10,579 nt of DNA from JASJBU01 sp039714735 (GTDB lineage: Bacteria; Pseudomonadota; Gammaproteobacteria; Chromatiales; Chromatiaceae), in the NCBI GenBank assembly GCA_039714735.1, contig JBDLIT010000141.1:1-10579 (forward strand), given 5' to 3'. Below the pieces are notes generated by a model, which was not told the origin of the DNA, did no database searches, and saw only the letters and a list, made by a program, of their open reading frames with translations. Below are positions 6,393-10,579 of this stretch, piece after piece (within the stretch, counting starts at the first letter, position 1; every line of letters begins with the position of its first letter). The position numbers and the translations under genes are program-made.

Positions 6393-8074
6393 TGGAAACC
6401 GATTTCGATGTCTGTGTGATTGGCAGTGGTGCTGGTGGAGGATCGGCGGTCTGGAGCCTGACCCAGGCCGGTTACTCGGTGGTGGTGCTGGAGAAGGGGC
6501 CGTGGTTCAAGCAGACTGATTTCAGCAAGGATGAGTTGGCTTGCTGCCGGCGCAGCCACTACACGCCAAACCTGAAGGACGAGCAGCACGTCCTGGAAGA
6601 GTCCGACGGTGACAAAGGCTGGAAAGGTACGCCTACCGCTGAATCCAAGCGGGATTTCTGGAACGGCAACATGGTGGGTGGCTCGAGCAACTTGATGTCC
6701 GGGTTCTTCCATCGCCTCAAGCCCCAGGACTTCCGGCTGCTGTCGGAATTCGGTCCCATCGAGGGAGCCAATCGGGCCGACTGGCCGATCAGTTATGCTG
6801 ATCTGGAGCCCTACTACACGAAGGTGGAACAGGTAGTGGGGGTTTCGGGCAGGGTCACCCGGCATCCCAATGCAGAGCCACGATCCACGGCAGATTTTCC
6901 TTACCCCCCCACTGCGGAGCATCCCGCATCAGCTTGGATAGACAGCGCCTGCCGTGAATTGGGCTTTAATTCCATACCTGTGCCGCGTGCGATTCTACCG
7001 GTCACTGACAAGGGACGCGGGAGTTGTTCCTATTCCGGATACTGCGGCAGCTACGGCTGCTCCACTGGCGCCAAAGGGAGTTCCCGGGCCGCTCTGATCG
7101 AGCCTGCCCTGGCTACCGGGCGTTGTGACCTGCGACCCAACGCCAAGGTCTATCGGTTGCATAGTGACGCGAAGGGCAAGGTCGTGCAGGCTGAATACTA
7201 CGATGGGCAAGGCAAGAGCAAGCGTGTCAGCGCGCGTATCTTCGTGGTGGCTTGTCAGGCGATCGAGAGCTCAAGGCTGCTGCTCGCCAGTCCGGGACCG
7301 GCCCATCCACAGGGTCTGGGCAACCGGCATGGCCAGCTGGGTCGTAATCTGGTCTTCTCCGCCGGCGGTTCCGGCAGCGGCTATTTCACCTATGCAAAAA
7401 TGACCTCGGAGAAGGCGGCGCAGGTGCGCGCTCTCGGGCCCTTCGTGAATCGCGCTTTGCAGGACTGGTATACCATCAAAGACAAGGCATTCGGTAAAGA
7501 CCCGGTAAAGGGCGGTACTGTCGAGTTTCTCTTCTCTCATCCCAATCCGATTCCACTGGCCAATGGCCTGCGTTGGGAGAATGACGAGCTGATCTGGGGC
7601 AAGCCGTTGAAGCGCAAACTGGAGAAATGGTTCAGTGAGGACCGCAAGCTGCTGTTTGAGGTGTTCAACGACTGGCTGCCCACCGACGACTGTTTTGTCA
7701 GTCTCGATCCCGCGGTGAAGGACAAGTGGGGTTCACCGGTGGCTCGGGTGCGGCTGGGCGCCCATCCGCATGATCTCAAGGTGGGTCGTTATCTGGCGCA
7801 GAAGGGCGAGCAGGTGCTGCGCACCATGGGCCTCGATTGGGTCAGCTCCAGTGTCAACGCCTCACCGCCGCCCAACCTGGTGGCTGGGGGTTGCCGCTTC
7901 GGCAAGGATCCGAAGACCTCGGTACTCGATCCCGATTGCCGGGTCTGGGGAGCGGAGAACCTGTTCGTTTCAGATGCCTCGTTTATGCCCACCGGGGGCA
8001 GTGTGCCCTACACATGGACCATCTACGCCAATGCTTTCAGGGTGGCGGATAGAATCAAGCAGCAGTTGGGCTAG
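6392..8074 (+). CDS. GMC-family FAD oxidoreductase, large subunit of a gluconate dehydrogenase-like complex
   Basis: This is an FAD-dependent dehydrogenase, probably acting on an alcohol, polyol or sugar acid in the periplasm; the substrate is unknown. It has 560 residues. The N-terminal nucleotide-binding fold shows VIGSGAGGG (9-17) and the FAD-ribose acid E34 in VVVLEKG. The GMC signature region WNGNMVGGSSNLMSG follows near residue 90. A cysteine group, C212, C218 and C223 in CSYSGYCGSYGC, is typical of this branch. The C-terminal FAD motif is RVWGAENLFVSDASFMPTGGS. At the usual catalytic positions it reads NLVAGGCRFG (495-504) and SVPYTWT (537-543), so neither the usual His nor the Asn/His of VNPTLT is present. 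There is no signal peptide; Tat co-export with the preceding subunit is expected. No cytochrome subunit follows, so the electron acceptor is not shown. It converges on hspQ, with five bases between stops. Confidence 0.92.
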   Translation: METDFDVCVIGSGAGGGSAVWSLTQAGYSVVVLEKGPWFKQTDFSKDELACCRRSHYTPNLKDEQHVLEESDGDKGWKGTPTAESKRDFWNGNMVGGSSNLMSGFFHRLKPQDFRLLSEFGPIEGANRADWPISYADLEPYYTKVEQVVGVSGRVTRHPNAEPRSTADFPYPPTAEHPASAWIDSACRELGFNSIPVPRAILPVTDKGRGSCSYSGYCGSYGCSTGAKGSSRAALIEPALATGRCDLRPNAKVYRLHSDAKGKVVQAEYYDGQGKSKRVSARIFVVACQAIESSRLLLASPGPAHPQGLGNRHGQLGRNLVFSAGGSGSGYFTYAKMTSEKAAQVRALGPFVNRALQDWYTIKDKAFGKDPVKGGTVEFLFSHPNPIPLANGLRWENDELIWGKPLKRKLEKWFSEDRKLLFEVFNDWLPTDDCFVSLDPAVKDKWGSPVARVRLGAHPHDLKVGRYLAQKGEQVLRTMGLDWVSSSVNASPPPNLVAGGCRFGKDPKTSVLDPDCRVWGAENLFVSDASFMPTGGSVPYTWTIYANAFRVADRIKQQLG

Positions 8075-8079
8075 ATCCC

Positions 8080-8391
8080 TCAGTTTGTCTGGCCGAGCAG
8101 ATACAGGCCGTTATTGAAGCCGGAAAAATGCTCATCAACAGCCGGATGGTTGATGGCTTCACCCGAGCTGTCAGCCTCCAGGTTTCTCTGTGCCACATAG
8201 GTTTCCTGATCCGAGTCGCTCACCAGGACACGATACCAGGGCTCATCCTTGGGTGGGCGGCTTTTTGCGACCGCTTCGTACCACTCATCGGTGAGCATGA
8301 AAACCGGGTCGACATCGTAGATCACGCCACGATAGTTGAACAGTTTGTGTTGAACCAACTGGCCGATATGCCAGCTTGCCTCTGTAATCAT
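8080..8391 (-). CDS. hspQ: HspQ, heat-shock and hemimethylated-DNA-binding (YccV-like) protein
   Basis: The product has 103 residues. HspQ in enterobacteria is a small heat-inducible protein that binds hemimethylated DNA and acts as a specificity factor for Lon. The family pattern is clear from the N-terminus: FxxGQxVxH as WHIGQLVQHKLFNYRG, then VIYDVDPVF, then PPKDEPWYRVLV and QETYVAQRNLE, ending with a typical loose tail. The frame is open upstream to 8535, but those extra 48 residues match nothing. The ATG at 8391 starts exactly where HspQ proteins start and has AAGGTG (8399-8404) seven bases before it. It is a single cytosolic housekeeping gene, unrelated in function to its neighbours. 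I could not see a heat-shock promoter upstream. Confidence 0.9.
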   Translation of the reverse strand: MITEASWHIGQLVQHKLFNYRGVIYDVDPVFMLTDEWYEAVAKSRPPKDEPWYRVLVSDSDQETYVAQRNLEADSSGEAINHPAVDEHFSGFNNGLYLLGQTN

Positions 8392-8552
8392 ATCCGTACA
8401 CCTTGCATCCGGGATTAATGGGTTATTGCTCTGTAACTCTTTTGAGTGGAAATGGAGCCGATGGTTTAACAAGCCACAACGGCAGTATTTATATATGTCG
8501 GCACTGGAGGTCGGATATGATCCTGAGAGTACCAAAAGCCATTAGGCATCAA

Positions 8553-8690
8553 GCATGGCGATCCTCAAAAATATACAGGGCATCTGAGTGGTCGTTAAGG
8601 GTGAACCCATCCAGCGGTAACCTGCATCCCACCGAGTGTTGTCTGTTGTTGCCCGAGTGTGATGGTATTCCTGCCTGTATCGCTCATTAT
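8553..8690 (+). pseudogene. Remnant resembling a SagB-type nitroreductase domain
   Basis: The frame reads AW, then about ten poorly matching residues, then EWSLRVNPSSGNLHPTE, then a hydrophobic LLLP, then GIPACIAHY. Flavin-dependent SagB/ThcOx-type nitroreductases carry SAWK...RWALRVNPSSGNLHPTE, a strand, and then a GVYHY-like segment in the same order and spacing, and this core binds the flavin. The piece is about 46 codons, against several hundred residues in the family, and nothing recognisable is left on either side. No ribosome-binding site or start suits it. I read it as the decayed leftover of a longer gene. The match is from memory of the motif, so the family call is moderate. Confidence 0.5.
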
Positions 8691-8963
8691 ATCCTGTTTC
8701 TGCTGGGTCTCACCCGCCATAAATAATGAAAATATCATGGATAATCTTGCCTTTTGATACTTAAGTATAAACTCTTCACCCTCTTGCATAATGAAGAAGA
8801 AGTTAATTCCCTTGCAAATAGTAATATAATTCCCAGGTGCTTATCTTTCTTCATCTCATTTCCATCAAGAGCGGTAAGTACTGTACACAAAATGATAGGA
8901 GAGTCTTGATAGAGCAATTACTAGCGAGGCTGAGCCTCAGACCAAGATTTAGGAAGGGTTTTT

Positions 8964-9024
8964 CTCTCGCAAAGACGCAAAGCTCGCCAAGAAAAGACTT
9001 TGCGTCTTGGCGTCTTTGCGAGAG
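8964..9024. repeat. 61-base palindromic dispersed-type repeat (CGCAAAGACGC family)
   Basis: The left end CTCTCGCAAAGACGC (8964-8978) is perfectly complementary to the right end GCGTCTTTGCGAGAG (9010-9024). The inner parts are further copies of the same CGCAAAG/CGCCAAG word in opposite order. AGGAA also flanks both sides in inverted sense (8951-8955; TTCCT at 9028-9032). Palindromes made of GCAAAGACGC words recur between genes in many bacterial genomes. It could be a REP- or MITE-like element, or act as a hairpin in a transcript. There is no T-run, so it is not a standard terminator. Confidence 0.7.
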
Positions 9025-9092
9025 TTATTCCTGAAATTTGACTCACTTGCAAAGATCTTGCTCACTCAAGGATTTCTAGGAGGGAATCACAA

Positions 9093-10579
9093 ATGAGTAT
9101 GCAAATGTCTAGATATGACCATTTTCAAGGCATAAGGCAACCGCAAGGAGGGAGTTCTACTACAAATAAATTCATTCGTTTGATTCGTCTCAATCTTTTG
9201 GGGCTGGTCATTGCCCTGGGACTGGTGGCGAGCCACCTGACCGTGGTCATGGCCGAGGAGACACTGCCGGCAACGCCGGGCATCCTCGAAGGTACGGGCA
9301 TCTCATTCGCGCTGACCGACAGCGACTATCTCAACGTCAGCGTCACCAGCAGCGCCGAGATCGAACTCTATCTCAATTCCGCTCCCATGATCATCCACAT
9401 GGGGATCGCCGCGTCGGCGGGCGCCACCTCGACGGATATCACCCTCGGCGGCCTGGAGGCCAGCACCAGCTACTGGATGTATCAGGATGGTAGCGTGGAC
9501 GGGGTGGAGATCGCCAGCGATGCCAACGGCAGCTACAGCTTCACCCTGGACCTGACGGAAGCCCGCGATATCATGATCCAGCCGGGGCAATCCACCGTCT
9601 ATATCTACGATGACGGTTCGAGCGGTACAGGTTACCAATGCACCTCGGTCGGTACCTGGGATGCCACCAGCAAGACCTGCACCCTGACCCAGGACGTGAA
9701 TGATTCGATCTATATCTATTCCACCGGCGTGACCCTCGACGGCAACGACTATCAGGTCAACACGCCATATTGGGGTTCGGTTCAGCTACAGGGAAGCAAC
9801 CACACTGTCAAGAATCTGACCATCAATGGTTCAGTGCGTAACCCAACCTACTGTGACCTCTACGGTGGCTCTTGGTGCCAGCCTACCGGCTATGGTTTGT
9901 ATCTACGTTACACTCATTCCAACACCATAACCAACGTCACGGTAATCAACACCTATGTTGGGTTGTACTTATATTATTCCGGTAAAAACACCATTAGCAA
10001 AAATATATTCTCAGGGGTTACATACGGCGCCTATCAATACCACCGCTCCTTCTCCCAGTATTACTGTGACCTGGGCAACCTCTATCGTTGCAGCGCCAAT
10101 ACCCTGAGCGACAACACCTTCTCAGCTTCTGATACAAATTATGACTATTATGGTGTGTACTTACACTATGGTACAAGGAACGGCACCATCAGGGGCAACA
10201 CCATTTCCGGTTTCGATTATGGATTGTATCTATACGACAGGTATTGTTTGTATGGTACCGGTCATCGCTATTGTCCGGCTGACAACACCGTCTATCAGAA
10301 CAACTTCATCGATAACTACCCATACCAGATCCATGCCGGCTACGGTTACTCCAACACCGTCTTTAACAAGGCTGAGCCCGATGGGGGCAACTACTACAGT
10401 AACTATGACGAGGCGACAGAGGGCTGTGGTGACGCTGATAGCGATGAATTCTGTGATTCCCCCTACGCAATAACCAGCCATTACAACGCAGGCATCTACG
10501 ACTACCTGCCCTGGACGATCCAGGATGGCTGGCTCAATGAAGCGCCTGTGGCGGACGCCAATGGTCCCTACCTGGTGGC
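9093..10579 (+). CDS. Secreted NosD-like right-handed beta-helix protein with PKD-like domain, cut by the window's right edge
   Basis: At least 495 residues are present and the frame is still open at the edge. AGGAGG (9078-9083) lies nine bases before the ATG. A signal peptide spans about 27-54, with cleavage likely after VMA54. Residues 60-175 form a beta-rich domain with ITLGGLEASTSYWMYQDG, which resembles Fn3-like or surface-protein modules. From about 183, CTLTQDVNDS and then VTLDGNDYQV open a NosD-type beta-helix. Rungs carry GLYL-like words at 268, 290, 354 and 377 and Asn ladders such as NTISKN. The helix ends with a GGNYYSNYDE and DADSDEFCDSPY cap, possibly calcium-binding, as in NosD/CASH proteins. 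NEAPVADANGPYLV (from 482) begins a PKD-like domain. Ten cysteines form five close pairs. It is likely an exported or cell-surface protein, perhaps sugar-binding or adhesive; the ligand is unknown. It has no visible link to the copper genes. Confidence 0.88.
   Translation, partial: MSMQMSRYDHFQGIRQPQGGSSTTNKFIRLIRLNLLGLVIALGLVASHLTVVMAEETLPATPGILEGTGISFALTDSDYLNVSVTSSAEIELYLNSAPMIIHMGIAASAGATSTDITLGGLEASTSYWMYQDGSVDGVEIASDANGSYSFTLDLTEARDIMIQPGQSTVYIYDDGSSGTGYQCTSVGTWDATSKTCTLTQDVNDSIYIYSTGVTLDGNDYQVNTPYWGSVQLQGSNHTVKNLTINGSVRNPTYCDLYGGSWCQPTGYGLYLRYTHSNTITNVTVINTYVGLYLYYSGKNTISKNIFSGVTYGAYQYHRSFSQYYCDLGNLYRCSANTLSDNTFSASDTNYDYYGVYLHYGTRNGTIRGNTISGFDYGLYLYDRYCLYGTGHRYCPADNTVYQNNFIDNYPYQIHAGYGYSNTVFNKAEPDGGNYYSNYDEATEGCGDADSDEFCDSPYAITSHYNAGIYDYLPWTIQDGWLNEAPVADANGPYLV

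Larger units (their letters stand above)
8392..9092. other. 701-base gap: hspQ upstream region, gene remnant, AT-rich stretch and palindromic repeat
   Basis: The left part must hold the hspQ promoter; TATAAA on the minus strand at 8488-8493 has no matching -35. The nitroreductase-like remnant (8553-8690) comes next, and from about 8720 to 8920 the sequence is visibly AT-rich compared with the genes on both sides. A perfect 12-base palindrome, ATACTTAAGTAT, lies at 8757-8768 and a short GAGGC/GCCTC dyad at 8926-8938. The 61-base inverted repeat follows at 8964-9024. An open frame crossing the repeat (about 8837-9034) has no family resemblance and reads through the palindrome arms, so I do not call it. 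Confidence 0.6.

Noticed and set aside
6059..6922. Long minus-strand open frame across the subunit 3/GMC junction
   Set aside because: It overlaps two well-supported genes and shows no domain.
8430..8480. Heat-shock (sigma-32) promoter for hspQ
   Set aside because: CTTGTTAAA is present on the minus strand, but no CCCCAT-like -10 lies at the right distance.
8392..8535. N-terminal extension of HspQ by 48 residues
   Set aside because: HspQ proteins start at the MITEASW-like position, and a good ribosome-binding site sits just before it.
8837..9034. Open frame of 65 codons in the intergenic region
   Set aside because: Its second half is a translation of the palindromic repeat, and it has no ribosome-binding site.

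Overview
The window looks like a chromosomal segment of a GC-rich gammaproteobacterium, possibly an environmental or sulfur-cycle-type lineage. The HspQ homologue and the CusA/CusB sequences support the class. The genus cannot be read from the sequence. No plasmid, phage or intact insertion-sequence gene is visible.

Layout. Bases 1-33 may hold the last codons of a plus-strand gene, and 34-250 hold nothing recognisable. From 5676 down to 251 runs a minus-strand metal-defence operon: a secreted Cys-rich peptide with three GKCG motifs that resembles HvfA-type RiPP copper-binding precursors (5676-5299); a small secreted Cys-rich protein (5254-4868); a CusB-type lipoprotein adaptor with an N-terminal heavy-metal-binding motif (4804-3554); and a CusA-type RND pump (3550-251). 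All eight methionines of the E. coli Cu(I)/Ag(I) pathway that I could place are present in this CusA. No outer-membrane CusC/TolC partner and no HvfB/HvfC modification enzymes are in the window.

A 125-base divergent region separates this operon from a plus-strand pair: a Tat-signal gluconate 2-dehydrogenase subunit 3-like protein (5802-6392) and a GMC flavoprotein oxidoreductase (6392-8074). Their stop and start codons overlap by one base, so they are probably one complex, exported on the small subunit's signal. Converging on them is hspQ (8391-8080, minus).

Bases 8392-9092 hold no intact gene. They contain a remnant that resembles a SagB-type nitroreductase, an AT-rich stretch, and a 61-base palindromic dispersed-type repeat. 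At 9093 a strong ribosome-binding site opens a secreted NosD-like right-handed beta-helix protein that runs off the right edge just as a PKD-like domain begins. It carries five closely spaced cysteine pairs.

How it works together. The minus-strand operon reads as copper (or silver) handling: one or two thiol-rich periplasmic proteins capture the metal, and CusBA expels it. The GMC pair is a periplasmic dehydrogenase of unknown substrate; its divergent position suggests, but does not prove, shared regulation. The most notable item is the HvfA-like peptide heading a Cus operon without its usual maturation genes beside it.
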